From assembly GCA_930367215.1 (NCBI GenBank), contig OV884056.1, positions 279,292,067 through 279,356,066 of the forward strand: a DNA stretch of 64,000 bases. Direction: 5' to 3'. Positions 9,900-20,444 of the stretch are shown in pieces; within the stretch, counting starts at the first letter, position 1; each line of letters opens with the position of its first letter. The notes under the pieces were generated by a model, which was given only the letters and a program-made list of their open reading frames with translations, had not been told where the DNA came from and ran no database searches. This DNA comes from Pollenia angustigena. Taxonomy: Eukaryota > Arthropoda > Insecta > Diptera > Polleniidae. The position numbers and the translations under genes were made by a program.

Positions 9900-10743
9900 A
9901 AGACATTTTGCTTAACGTATTCTTGAAGAAAACATTTACCTCCTTGTCTAGAGTAGATTTTGCTTTCCATTTTCTTCAGAGAAAATTTCGAGCAGAATTT
10001 TCGTTAAATAAAATTTTGTTTTTAATTTTCTCAGAGAAAGATTGGCTCTTAGTTTTCTTGAAGAATATTTGGGTCTTAATTTTCTTTACAAGAAAACTTA
10101 TTTTCGTTAGTGAAGAATTCGCCCGCAATTTTAAGAGAAAATAGGCCATGTTCTGGAAATTGAAATCACGTGAAATTGAAATTGAAATCGAAAAAATTTT
10201 GAAAGCTCTTTCGTGATCAAAGTTATTAAAAATATTTCCTTTTATATACCTCATACTTTGAGGACAACATTCCTCTACCCAAAGTACTTTTGAAATCAGG
10301 CGTTAATCATAACGTTAATTTTAACAAAAATTCAATTGAAAATCTTCATCGATTTCAATTTCACATAATTTCGATTTCCAGAACATGGCCGAATGTTTCT
10401 TTTTATTTTTTAACAAAAAATTTTGCATTTAATTATCTTTAGAGAACATTTTGCTTGTAATTTTTTTATGAGAAAAAGGGTTTTTTAATTTTTTTTAAAG
10501 AAAACTTGGATCTTAATTTTTTATAGAAGATTTTGCTTTCATTTTTTACATTTCATTTTCAAAATTTTCTTTGTTCTGATTTGTTTTCTTTAGTTTTCTT
10601 TACAGAAAATCTTGATCTTAATTTACTTAAGAAAAAGTGTTGCTCTTAAGTTCCTTAGAGAAAACTTTGCTCTGGGTTTTCTTTAAAGAAATTTTAACTT
10701 CTAAGTTTTCTTAAAAATAATTTTGCCCTTAATCTGCAGTAGA
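9900..10743 (+). repeat. decayed tandem array, part 1 (TTTTCTTWAGAGAAAA units)
   Basis: Repeated units of about 30-40 bp built on AATTTTCTTTAGAGAAAA then TTTTGCTCTTAATTTTC. The same units resume at 12905-13050 and 15690-15840, so the array was once continuous and was split by later insertions. Units are strongly diverged. Open frames inside it reflect the periodicity and are not genes. Confidence 0.7.
10144..10390. mobile_element. GGCCATGTTCTG-TIR MITE, copy 1
   Basis: Inverted ends: left GGCCATGTTCTGGAAATTGA, right TTCGATTTCCAGAACATGGC on plus, complementary over about 20 bp. The interior has further paired GAAATTGAAATCG / CGATTTCAATTTC blocks and a CTCATACTTTGAGGAC motif shared with the copy at 20445-20882. 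It interrupts the tandem array. No clear target duplication was found. Confidence 0.75.
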
Positions 10744-11572
10744 AGGCTATTTAAACAGCCTAGATGCCACGAAAAAGCTTATGGAAGGCTGTACGGCACA
10801 TGAAATGCCCTTTAACCCAAGAACCTCCATTAAGACTGGAAAACCGCGCTTGGGCCAAAAACACAAATGAAAAATTAAACGCCTTCGCGGGCCACCTTGA
10901 GAAAGTTTGACGCCACATGATGCGCATACTTGTTCCTGTCGTCCAATCATTCCTGATAAGGTAAACCATCCAATAAAATTTAACATAACTCAAGTTAAAT
11001 CTTTAATAGAAAAAGTGAATATTAGAAAATCTCCCGGACCTGACAGCATCACAGGGTCAATGATAAGAAACTTGCCATCTTCGGATACTTCCCATCCTCA
11101 TGGAAGAGGTCTAAAATTGTTATGATTCCCAAGCCAGGAAAATATGCTAGCCAGGTTGCGTCGTACAGACCGATTAGCTTATTATCAATCCTATTGAAGC
11201 TTTTCGAAAAAATATTCGTTTTAAGTATAACTACTCATCTAAATGAACACGACATCATTCCGGATCACCAGTTCGGATTCAGTGCATAGAATTGTCACCC
11301 TAATTAGATCGGCGTTTGAGAAAAAGCAATACTACTCAGCCCTGTTTATAGGCATTTCCCAAGCATTTGACAAAGTTTGGCGTGATGGGCTGCTCATCAA
11401 AATAACACGAATGCTTCTCAAAACACTCACAAGCTTCTGGAGAGCTATCTAACTGGTAGAACATTCATAGTAAGCTCGCAAGATAAATAATCCCCCTCAA
11501 GAAAATTACTGCCGGTGTTCCCCAAGGCAGCATATTAGGACCGCTAATATATACAATATATACACAGCGGAT

Positions 11573-12292
11573 ATGCCAACAAACCTGAGCACGCATACCT
11601 CTACCTTTGCAGACGACACAGAATTTATTAGCGTTAACCATGACCCAAAAGTCGCATCGCAAAATCTACAGTCTCACATCAACGAACTAGAGGCCTGGTT
11701 GGATAAATGGAAAGTAAAGGTTAATCCGGATAAATGTGCTCACTTAACTTTCACTCTCAGAAGTCAAACGTGCCCAGCAGTCAAATTAAATAACGTCAGT
11801 GTTCCGGTAGAAAATTGTGTAAAATACTTGGGAATTTATATAGATAGACGATTGACGTGGTGACGTCATATTGAATCGAAAATAACGGCTATGGAACTTA
11901 AAGCTGCTCAACTACATTGGCTCCTAGGTCGAAACTCAAACTTGTCTTTAGACAACAAAATTCTCTTATACAAGTCCATCATAAAACCAATATGGACATA
12001 TGGCATCCAATTATGGGGAACTGCATGCGCATCAAACATCCAAAAGCTTCAAAGAAGACAGTCTAGAATATTACGACAAATTGTCTGCGCCCCATGGTAT
12101 ATACGTATTGATATTATCCACAAAGATCTTAACGTCCCCACTATCCAGGAGGAAATTAAAAAATATTCAATAAGCTACATAGATAAACTAATGGCCCACC
12201 CTAACTACCTCCCTCGGGGTCTGCTTCAGTTCGAAGGTCACCAGAGGCTAAATAGAACCGATACTTTGAGCCTATCTAGAAGACATTTTTAA
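11573..12292 (+). pseudogene. Jockey RT, palm motif and C-terminal domain
   Basis: Two successive open segments, 11573-11863 and 11891-12292, separated by a TGA in the same frame (RRLTW, stop, RHIESKITAMELKAAQ). The first holds FADDTEFISV, the catalytic core of RT; the second is the thumb/C-terminal region ending in TDTLSLSRRHF. Upstream segments are in other frames, so the gene cannot make RT. The single in-frame stop between the parts suggests moderate age. Confidence 0.8.
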
Positions 12293-12372
12293 AATTTGAA
12301 TACAGCAGTTAGTTTTTACATTGATAACAACTAATAAACAACAAGTAGAATTAAGATTTGAATACATACGCC

Positions 12373-12602
12373 CCTGTACTGAAAATCACGTGATTTCACA
12401 TCACGTGTTTTTGAAATCACACGTGTGATTTTGTGGGGTTCCAAACGTCATATCGTTTTTGTGTTTCTCGATGTGCTTTCGGCAATTGAAGGTCACACCA
12501 AAACGGACAAAAATGGGACACTAAAATATCACACGTGTGATTTTAGTAGGCACATGAGATTGGAAACCATGTGACTTTAGTAACAGTGATTTGCAGAACA
12601 GG
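12373..12602. mobile_element. CCTGTNCTGNAAATCAC-TIR element (nested)
   Basis: Left end CCTGTACTGAAAATCACGTG pairs with the right end, which reads CCTGTTCTGCAAATCACTGT on minus. The interior has several palindromic CACGTG / CACACGTGTG blocks. It abuts, and may have inserted at the edge of, the element at 12603-12840; together they interrupt the 3' UTR of the Jockey LINE. Confidence 0.6.
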
Positions 12603-12840
12603 CCTGGGGTCCAATCACCGCATTCGATACTATCGTATCGAATAAACTATCGATGTTTTTTGCATACGATAGATACTGACGTATCGAATGAAAACTCGAT
12701 AAATGTAATGTCGAGTTACACGATATCGAATGCTATTATTTCAAATTTAATACATTTCATTCGATATCGAGTTTCATGATACCAAAATAAATAATTTCGG
12801 TCAATTTTGCTCGATATCGTATGCGGTGATTAGACCCCTG
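12603..12840. mobile_element. MITE with TIR GGTCYAATCACCGCAT and TATCGA-rich core
   Basis: Left end TGGGGTCCAATCACCGCATT matches the reverse complement of the right end, CAGGGGTCTAATCACCGCAT. The interior has many ATCGATAT/CGAAT blocks. Comparison with the uninterrupted Jockey 3' UTR at about 24960 (TTTGAATACATATTGTAA) places the insertion between TTGAATACATA and ATATTGTAA, so only a short ATA overlap remains as a possible target duplication. The CAGGGG end is hAT-like, but no 8-bp duplication was seen. Confidence 0.65.
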
Positions 12841-12904
12841 ATATTGTAAATTTCGATAAGAAAGATTCAATAATAAAAAAATATAAAACAAAAAAAAAAA
12901 TTTT

Positions 12905-13059
12905 TTTTTGATAGAGACCACTTTACTTCTTATTTTCTTTTGAGAGAATTTAGATCTTAAGATTTTCCAGAGAACATTTTGCTTCTTATTTTCTTTAGAA
13001 AAAAATTGTTCTTATAACTTTCTTTAAAGAAAACTTTGGTCTTATTTTTCTATAAGTGG
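12905..13059 (+). repeat. decayed tandem array, part 2
   Basis: Continues the TTTTCTTTAGAGAAAA-type units of 9900-10743 after the Jockey insertion. Confidence 0.65.
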
Positions 13060-13534
13060 GGAACAGAATAGTCGCTGTAGCACAACGTTACGAATAGCTT
13101 TCCAAGCTGTCAAAAGTTAAAAACAGCAGTTTCAAAGTACTGTCAACAGAATACGTAAGTACCCAGGCAGAAAAAGACAATCGCCACGACGCTGTGCCGA
13201 CGTTGCAGGGGGTACTATCAACATCAATACAATGTACTGTTTACCAAATTTACAATGTTGTCACAATATTAAAATGATAACGCCAAATGTGGGTCTTCCA
13301 ACTCTTCTTTTTAGTGTTGTCACAGTACTGTTAATTTAAATTTACAATGTTGGATTCACGAATTTACAACGCAGTCACAACCGTCTTCCGACTCTTATTT
13401 TCAATATTGTTACAAATATAAATTCGCTAAATAAACAAGCAAAAATTTGTATATTTTCTAACCTAAAATAGTTTTTGTGTTTTCATTTTGAGTAAGACTT
13501 TGAGGGTTTAAAATTCTTATTCGCTTTAGGGTTT

Positions 13535-13740
13535 TATTTGTATAATATTTTTAGCTTTTCTAAAATCTTTGGAAAAGGTTTCCTGATGATCTGGCCTAAG
13601 CAACCAGTGAAATGCGCATAGAAGCTAGCTTTCCCTCAACAATAAATTTTAGTGTATTTATCAAATATGAAAAATTGGGAATTTAGCAAGTCATACAAAA
13701 ATCTTAATGATAAATTTTGTATTCCCGTAAATAACTTTGA
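13535..13740 (+). mobile_element. GATGATCTGGCCTAAG-family MITE, copy 2
   Basis: Contains TTTCCTGATGATCTGGCCTA, AAGCAACCAGTGAAATGCGC, CAACAATAAATTTTAGTGTA and AAAAATTGGGAATTTAGCA. The left part is diverged. Confidence 0.8.
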
Positions 13741-13787
13741 TTATACGACACTATTAAATTAATAAGACAAAATTTTTGTAAATACAG

Positions 13788-14822
13788 TAGGCTTGCCAAC
13801 CGTACTTTATAATAAAGTATTGTACGTTATTTCGAGTAATTGTACTCTATACTTTATGAGAATAATAAAGTACGCGAAAATACTTTATTTCGCATGATTA
13901 GATTATCTAGAATTCAAAATAGTTTCAGGTGATATTAGTCAGGATTTTATTAATCATAAAATTATAATACTTATTGTACAAGTTTTTTTTTTAAGAAAAA
14001 CTAAAGAACAACTAATTAATATAAGTCAGGGCCATTTGTTGATGTTTTTTTATATTGGCAGGACGATTTTAGGAAAAAAAAATCGGACAGCACTATTTCA
14101 CTTGTTTGTTTTGTTTGAGTACAATAGCTGCCTATTTTTAAAACACGAGTGCAAAATTCTTTCAAATTACTGCCTGCCATTCCTCAAGGGGGCTCCCATA
14201 CAAAATAATGAATACAGACTAGAAATATATTGAAGAAAACGTACCATAACAGCCAAGGAGTGGCCTTAACAATTTCTCGAGACCACTTCTTAGGGGGGTT
14301 CCCATACAAATATTGCGTTTTATGAAATTTGAAAATTAAAAAGTTGTTAACAGATTTAAATCATTTATAGCTTGTTTTGTTTGAAGCTTTGTTTTTTATA
14401 TGTCTGGAATTTTTTATAAATTTTTAACAAACAAAAATTTCGAAATGTTGCAAAAAATTATTTTTGTTGCCAAAAAAAATTATGTTTCTAAAACGACTGC
14501 GCAAGTTAGAAAAAAATTTAACATTTAAAGAAAATTGTATTGCGGATTTTCGTTTTTTCTTTAGTTATTTCAATGAACTGAACCGTTTTTGAACCGGTAT
14601 TGGATTAAAGCGCCAGTTGCCCGGCTTCTCTCAAGAAAAAAATGTCAAATTCTAGCACAGTGTAATTGTTTGATAAAACTCGCGAAAAACAGTAAAAAAC
14701 GTTTTTAAATAAACCAATAAAAAGAAATTAATTGTACTTTATATTCATACTGGGTACTTATTTTTCTTAACCTTTAATAATCAATGTACTTTAATTGCAA
14801 CAAAAAAAAGTTGGGAACCCTA
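13788..14822. mobile_element. hAT-type element (TAGGSTTGCCAAC ends, 8-bp duplication)
   Basis: Left end TAGGCTTGCCAACCGTACTT pairs with the right end, which reads TTAGGGTTCCCAAC on minus. Flanks AAATACAG (13780-13787) and ATATACAG (14823-14830) match in 7 of 8 positions and fit the hAT target preference nTnnnnAn. Removing it joins GTAAATACAG to CGTTGTAGC, which is the repeat-unit sequence of the host element, confirming the insertion. No transposase was found; it is a ~1-kb non-autonomous or decayed copy. Confidence 0.7.
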
Positions 14823-14839
14823 ATATACAGCGTTGTAGC

Positions 14840-15053
14840 CAAGGCGAATTAACTCCAGGTAAGCTCAACTCGTCAGCCGTTCATCAGCTGTATCCACGGC
14901 GAATTAAAAAAATGGCGAAACGTCAAAATATTGTTTTGTTTCTATACTGAAATTTGACAACAAGTCAGAAAATTGCAAAAACAAAATACATGGGAAATAC
15001 ATGGGGCCTTTTGTAGTTGTAGAGTTGCACTTACCTGTTATAAATTCGCCTTG
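14840..15053. mobile_element. MITE with CAAGGCGAATT ends
   Basis: Left CAAGGCGAATTAACTCCAGG is inverted at the right (CCTGTTATAAATTCGCCTTG). GTTGTAGC precedes and ATTGTAGC follows (7 of 8 match), and removing the element restores the host unit TTGTAGCGGTATAG. The 8-bp duplication suggests a hAT-type MITE. Length is 214 bp, non-coding. Confidence 0.75.
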
Positions 15054-15112
15054 ATTGTAGCGGTATAGAATTATTATAAGCACGGTATTAGGAAATAAAG
15101 GTTTAATTATTC

Positions 15113-15250
15113 ACCCTTATTGTGTTTGGCGTATTTTAAATACGTCTACGACTGTTTGGTAATATATTAAAGAGATCGTGAACTTACTTTCTTTAATCTG
15201 TTACCAAACAGTCGTAGGCGTATGTTAAAAACGCCAAACACAATAAGGGT
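15113..15250. mobile_element. CACCC-TIR MITE with ~50-bp arms, copy 1
   Basis: Left arm CACCCTTATTGTGTTTGGCG with CGTCTACGACTGTTTGGTAA pairs with the right arm TTACCAAACAGTCGTAGGCG and CGCCAAACACAATAAGGGTG. ATT lies on both sides, a possible 3-bp duplication. It is a short hairpin element inside the CCCAGG element. Confidence 0.75.
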
Positions 15251-15264
15251 GATTGTATACACAG

Positions 15265-15490
15265 TGTTGTAGCGGTATAGTTTTATGGTAAATACGACTT
15301 TAAAAAACTAAAGTCGTATATTTGTATTTAGGGTGTTGTACCGGTGTTGAATCTTATTTAAAAACGGTATTAAAAAACTAAAGTTGTAATTTTGTATGTA
15401 CAGTGTTGTGATGGTACCATATTTTTGGTAGAATCACAATTTTGTATTTACAGGGTTGTGGCGGTACAAAATATTTAAAAGAGTCGTAAT
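15265..15490 (+). repeat. ~70-bp sub-terminal tandem units
   Basis: About four units of the type ACAGTGTTGTAGCGGTA, then AAAAAACTAAAGTCGTAA, then TTTGTATTTACAG. Separated pieces of the same units sit at 14823-14839 and 15054-15110, split by the MITEs. Confidence 0.65.
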
Positions 15491-15689
15491 TTCTGCCTGG
15501 GTAGTTGTAGTAGCCGCTGAAGTTGAAGTTGAAGCGCAAAATTCAAAATTTTGAACTTTGTCGCGCCACAGAGCATTCGTCAGTTTCAGCTACTACCACT
15601 ACTACATACAACTACTTTATTCTGTTCCAGGTTTATAGGAAGTGTATCTAAATAGAACATGCCCTATTATGTTTTATCGTTTACATTAA

Positions 15690-15845
15690 GAATGTTTTTC
15701 TTTTAATTTCGTTCTCTTAATTTTCCTAAGAAAACGATTTTGTTTTTTCGAAAAATATTTTGCTTTTAATTTTCTCTGAAGAAATTGTTCTCGAAAATTT
15801 CTTTAAGGAATATTTTGCTCGTAATTTTCTTTGACGAATATTAAT
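15690..15845 (+). repeat. decayed tandem array, part 3
   Basis: TTAATTTTCTCTGAAGAAAT and TTTGCTCGTAATTTTCTTTG units, the right-hand continuation of the array at 9900-10743. Confidence 0.6.
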
Positions 15846-17069
15846 TTAATTAAATTAGTTAAATTAGTCCTCCGTCAAGAAGCCACAACCATATTCTGGT
15901 TGTCTTCGAATATTCCTTTTTAAATTGTGTTGTAATTTGAAACGATATCGAATGCACATCATTGAAAAAATACAAATACAAAAAAAGAATTCTTTTATAA
16001 ATTAAATACTCCTGCTGTAGAGTGCATTACCAGTGCCAATTATTACATTCTTTACAGCTTTTTTCCTTTCTTTTTTTTTTTTTTTTTTTTTTTTGTTTAA
16101 CCAGTTCTTTTTTATTTTTTTTATTTTTTGCCAGAGTTTGTTTTAGTTTTCAGTTGAAGCGTAATGCTGGAAAAAATTCCAAGATGATTTTTATCAATTT
16201 TCGTGGTATTACTTGTTTTATGTCTTTTCTTTTCCATGTTTTAGTTTTAAATTTTAAATGAAGTTATTTTCTTATTCATAAAAAAAATTAAATAAATATT
16301 TTCTTTACATACTTTAAGAAAAAATAAAAAAAAAAAAACTCTGGCTAGATGTAAAACCTTGTGTTCCATATTAATTGCAGCAAAAATCTTTGGACAATCT
16401 TTTCAGAGTGTCTCATTGTTGTTTTTGTTTTTCTGTAGTCGTACTTCAAAATTTCAAGACAATCATCGATCATTGTCAAGTGTAGTGTAGCTGGGTATGT
16501 GTGGACTTGCTGACTGTCTGGCAGTCGGGTTAAAAACAGACTATTGGTAGTGCGTTTTTTTCGTATTTTCTTGCACTTCATCATTCCATTTGATGGAGTT
16601 TTTATAGAAACTATTTGAGAAATTTATCTTAAGCATAAAAAAAATTCTCTTTGTCCTGCTGTTTAATAATAATTCTTTATAAAATTAAGTTGTTATTCAA
16701 TGTAAATGATGTATTGAAGTGTTGTAGTTTTGTTTTTATATGGATTTTATTATTTCAATTTTGATATTTTATTTTTTTTTTCTTATTGTTGCACATTGAA
16801 CAGGACAAGAAAAAAAAACTATTAATTTTATTTTAACATGACATCTGTATTGTATTTTGCTCTATGAATTTTTATTACTATTGTTTTTATATGTCCAGTA
16901 GTTTATTTATTCATATTTATTTTTATTTTTCTTTTTATTTTTGCCACAAATGAAAAATAAACTGCACAGAAACAGAATGACTACAAAATTTATTTGATTG
17001 TTGAAAGTGGTTTTGTGGTTTTTATACAGGGTGTTTTTTTAGAGTTACAGAACCTGGATGACCAAGCAA
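15846..17069. other. AT-rich stretch, no supported gene
   Basis: A short palindrome AACCATATTCTGGTT lies near 15888-15902 (similar at 27287-27301). The rest is poly(T)/poly(A)-rich. Open frames at 16022-16261 and 16345-16584 are homopolymer-driven with no domain. Confidence 0.35.
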
Positions 17070-17172
17070 ACCAAACTGTTTAGGTTAGTTTATGCTGACG
17101 TCATTGTGCTCTTCGCAGACTCGGCAAAAATCTAAAATATAATTTTAATAAACTTGCATCGCAAATGTCTTA

Positions 17173-17497
17173 AGCTGGAGGTCCACACAACGCGTTACTC
17201 GCTTTTTCGCAGTATTCGCAGCTGTCAAAAAAGTAGAATCTGTGTAGTTATACGTAGTAAGTTACATGCACAAAAGCGTAGATGCCTTGAGACGAAAAGT
17301 AGGTTTACTTTCTATTTTTGTAAGCGTCACAAGCAGCGCTCGAACAAATCAGCTGATTTTGACAAGCTAAATTTTATTTTTACTTATGCTGCTGCTGCAT
17401 AAAAAGCGTTGCATGTAACATAAGACGTAGAACGCAAGTAAGGTTAGAAAAACATGCACTGCGTGGAGGCGAAAACGCGTGGTATGGACCTCCAGCT
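17173..17497. mobile_element. PIF/Harbinger-like MITE (AGCTGGAGGTCC ends, TTA duplication)
   Basis: Left AGCTGGAGGTCCACACAACG is inverted at the right (on minus AGCTGGAGGTCCATACCACG). TTA flanks both sides (17170-17172, 17498-17500). Removing the element and one TTA reads SQMS-L-EFMLGK across the junction of the host RT, so the duplication is exact. TWA target duplications are typical of PIF/Harbinger elements. The interior (325 bp) has no transposase. Confidence 0.85.
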
Positions 17498-18009
17498 TTA
17501 GAATTTATGTTGGGAAAACCGAGACAATGATAATTAGCAAACGGAAGGATTTGCACACAATACAGATTGGAAAATAAGCTCTTAAACAAATGCAACATCT
17601 CAAATATTTATCTAGGGTCAATAGTTAGCGAAGACAGTAAAACGAACAATGATTTCAATGCTAGAATTTTCGGAATGTAGTAAATTGTACTACGCTCTTA
17701 ATAGACATTTTATGAGTAAATTTTTTTGTTTCAATATGGTAGTATAGTATCGATTTTCTTTTCCTTTATATATTCCCGTTGATAGTTCTAGTTTCATTGG
17801 TTCTACCACCTACAATCCTACAATTAGGTTAGGAAGAATGATTCTATTGTAGCGGTTTCTTGTTTTTATTTTGCGTTCATTCCATTGTGACATTTCGTGT
17901 TTCTGTTTTTTCGTGTGTAGAGTTGTTGATGTATGATCTAGTCCATTGTTCGCTTTTTCTCTCTTGAATTTCCGTCTTTGTATAATCGGTTGTAGTTCCT
18001 GCTAAGTAG

Positions 18010-18334
18010 ATAATTGGTCTACCGTATCAGGTTCTAAGATGATGGGGTTGCCATCTGTCTTGGCCTAGAATCAACGCCCTCTGCGTATTTGTGTCGTGAT
18101 GGGGAACCTTGCCAGTCCGACCTCCTGACCATTTTGCCATGATGTTATCCTCTTTTCAAGGAGAAGAGGTGGTCGGGCTTCTTCAATTGATTATTTGGAA
18201 GGGGGCTTAAGCCACTTGTTCTTAAGAATAGAAGACCAACATGAAAAGTTGTTATTGTCCTCTGCCAGGGATCAAAGCTGGGATGTTTGGTTTTGTAGGC
18301 AAGCACATTAACCACTATACCACGCCGTTCCCAA
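18010..18334 (-). mobile_element. tRNA-derived SINE
   Basis: On the minus strand the head reads GGCGTGGTATAGTGGTTAAT (box A, TRGYNNANNNG fits TGGTATAGTGG), then GCCTACAAAACCAAACATCC, then AGCTTTGATCCCTGGCAG (box B with two changes from GGTTCGANNCC). About 240 bp of body follow and end near GGAACTACAACCG. Cloverleaf pairing is poor, so it is a SINE head, not a functional tRNA. It sits inside the LINE relic, between MSKF and the CESWG block. Confidence 0.65.
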
Positions 18335-18869
18335 ATAGAGAAGTATCGTCAAAAACCATGATAGCGGTAGACAAATCCACATATATCCCTTAATTTACCT
18401 ATGCCTGCGAATCATGGGGACACAAGTCATCCAGGAAAAGTCGTATACAGGCGACAGAAATGAAGTATCTGCGCAGGGGTAACTAGTTGGAAACACCAGT
18501 TTAGACATAAGCAGAAACAATACTAGAAAAAATAGCCTGCAGGTAGAAACTCTAGATAACAAAATATAAAATCGTAAAATGCAATGGTGCGAACATGTAT
18601 TGTGAATGAATGACGCCATATAACCGCAACAACTACCGCCAAAGAGGGCATAGAAGATTAAAACTGTGTGATTCTATAAAGAAAACCATTACGAGTCATG
18701 AGATGTTGACAAACATAAAATAGTTCCAAACGCCTTAGATAACGCATTTTTTACATGGTGGCAATTCTCGAATTAAACATGGTAAAGCATTAAGCAGGAG
18801 GGTAAAAGTTAATATCTTAGACACAGTTATTAAAAGTGCCCTACAAATTGGAAAGGGAATTACTTGGGT

Positions 18870-19625
18870 ACTACAAGTAATTACGCTGATGATATTTAGC
18901 TTTAAGCTCACAGCTTCTCAGATCTGGTTCAAATCTGCGAAACATACCAACAACAGACAAGGCTGGACTCAAGATAAACACTGCTCAAACTAAAGCACTG
19001 CGAGTTAATGCGACGTCTCAGGAATTATTCACAATAGGAAGTGTGTCAAGTGAAGGATGTCAGCCAGTCTTGTTATCTTGGGAGCATAATTTCGAAAAAT
19101 GGCGGATCAAGTGAAGACATTGATAACCGTGTTCAGAAAGCGCGACAAACTTTCGTTCGTTTAAGACCCATTTGAAATTCTTCATCACTATCTCAGCGCA
19201 AAAAGCTTACAATTTTTAATACAAATGTCAAATCCACTCTCCTTTGCGGTTGCGAAACATGGAATGCTGCATGCAAAAGATCCAAGTGTTTGTTAAGCAC
19301 TGCCCTCGCAGGATATTGCGAATATTCTGGCCTAGAGTGGTGTCCAACAACAGACTTTGGAAACAATCCAACCAACAACATATGGCCAAAGAAATAAAAA
19401 TACGAAAAGGGCGGTGGATTGGCCACAAGTTAAGAAGACCAAGGAACGACATTACAAGAAATGCCATAGACTGAAACCCGCAAGGAAGTCGAATAAGAGG
19501 ACGCCCAGCTCATACGTGGAGAAGGCAAGTTGAAGTAGAAATGGCCGGAATGGGTAAAACCTGGGGCGAAGTTAGAGAGTTGCACAATATAGGAATATAT
19601 TCAACCAATTTATGAAGGCCTATGC
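18870..19625 (+). mobile_element. RTE-like LINE 3' fragment
   Basis: After NYADDI (palm motif, near 18878) come, with frame breaks, CYLGSIISKNGGSSEDIDNR (near 19075), VQKARQTFVRLRPI, LTIFNTNVKSTLLCGCETWN (near 19210), the CLLSTAL / RRILRIFWPRV region, IRKGRWIGHKLRRPRNDITR (near 19405), GRPAHTWRRQVE and GMGKTWGEVREL (near 19550). The RWIGHxLRRP...NP.GSR.RGRP.TWRR signature is typical of RTE-type LINEs in insects. 5' truncated, with many stops. Confidence 0.75.
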
Positions 19626-20444
19626 TTCTTATAGGATCGATGGGAACATAAAAGTATATATATAATACTCGAAGGGATTCCATGTTAATCTTTTCTGCTT
19701 TTATCGTTCACGATTAACAGTAACATTCTGCCCAACATTGGTTTTGAAGACATATAGACCTATGTTTCCACCAGTCCATAAAGCTCATTACACTTTGTGT
19801 ATTTAGGGATAAAAAAGTGTTTAAAAAATCATCGCTACAAATGCGCAAAATTAAAAAAAAAAAAAAAACATTGAAACTAAAGTGATTGAACAAAATTTTT
19901 AAATAAGATTTAATTGAATTGAACCGAATCGAATTGATTTAAAAAAAAATTCCAAAAGTTTCCAACCAACCTCAAAACTATAGAGAACTGTCAAATCAGC
20001 TGTCATCGAAAACAGTGATGCCAGTTTTACGTTCTTCGGCTTAAATAAAACACCCAATATTTGACATCCTCGTAAACTTATTTGTGTGTTTTTAAGTTTC
20101 TTTTTCATTTAGAGGACAGGCATCATTAATTGGATACTTTTTGTCGTTTTATTTCAGATTGATTGGTTTATTTAAATTGAAGATATAATTGAATGAGAAG
20201 TATCATTAATAATAATGCTTAGAATGATGAGACAAGTAATTTAAAATTATTTTTTGGAATATTATTTGGCACTTACATAACATCTGGAATACAAATATAT
20301 TTTAAAGTTTTTACAAATCATACCTAGAAAGAAAGAGAAAACAAATAAATTTTAAATTAAAACATGTCAAATTATTTTATATTGTAAAATTATTAAATTT
20401 ATAACTTATTAAATTAAAAAATATTGTAAAATCTTATACATATA
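19626..20444. other. AT-rich stretch, no supported gene
   Basis: No family was recognised. AACAGTGATGCCAGTTTTAC near 20011 resembles transposon end-like sequences but no partner was found. Confidence 0.3.

Larger units (their letters stand above)
10744..12890 (+). mobile_element. Jockey-clade LINE, 5'-truncated and decayed
   Basis: RT blocks appear in order with frame breaks between them: RKSPGPDSITGSMIRNL (near 11020), PKPGKYASQ and SYRPISLLS (near 11130-11190), HDIIPDHQFGF (near 11250), GVPQGSILGP (near 11510), FADDTEFIS (active-site Asp pair, near 11606) and CVKYLGIYIDRRLTW (near 11815). A C-terminal part then runs to 12292. The 3' UTR carries GATTCAATAATAAAAAAATA and matches the 3' end of the truncated copy at 24807-25013. 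RNase H is absent, as is usual in the Jockey clade. ORF1 and the endonuclease are missing. It lies inside the tandem array. Confidence 0.85.
13162..15501. mobile_element. CCCAGG-TIR element with TA target duplication, heavily nested
   Basis: Ends CCCAGGCAGAAA (left) and TTTCTGCCTGGG (right) are exact inverted repeats flanked by TA on both sides (13160-13161, 15502-15503). Both arms carry sub-terminal repeats of opposite orientation: TTTACAATGTTGTCACAATA types on the left and TTTGTATTTACAGTGTTGTR types on the right (units of about 70 bp at 15265-15480). The shape resembles foldback elements. It contains four later insertions: a GATGATCTGG-family MITE, a hAT-type element and two further MITEs. 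No coding region was seen. Confidence 0.7.
13060..15628. mobile_element. outer MITE (GGAACAGAATA ends) hosting a nested stack
   Basis: GGAACAGAATA at 13060 is inverted at 15618-15628 (TATTCTGTTCC). Only about 100 bp on the left and 125 bp on the right belong to this element; the rest is the nested CCCAGG element at 13162-15501. Its target duplication could not be read with confidence. The tandem array resumes outside it. Confidence 0.55.
17070..18715 (+). mobile_element. LINE reverse-transcriptase relic with two nested insertions
   Basis: RT pieces in order: YADVIVLFADSAK (palm motif, one Asp changed to Val, 17089 on), NKLASQMS, EFMLGK, MIISKRKDLHTIQIGK, KYLGSIVSEDSK (near 17609), CSKLYYALNRHFMSKF (near 17675), then after a gap FTYACESWG and SRIQATEMKYLRRG (18393-18478) and a KIVKCNGANMYCE region. 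Frame breaks are frequent. The set resembles the RTE/CR1-like endonuclease-RT relics common in insects; the clade is not certain. The PIF-like MITE at 17173-17497 and a SINE-bearing block at about 17735-18334 interrupt it. Confidence 0.65.

Noticed and set aside
10747..10993. minus-strand open frames of 77-79 codons
   Set aside because: They overlap the 5' part of the plus-strand Jockey relic, whose RT motifs are in order.
16022..16261. 79-codon open frame on plus
   Set aside because: Mainly poly(T)-derived Phe; no domain and no exon borders.
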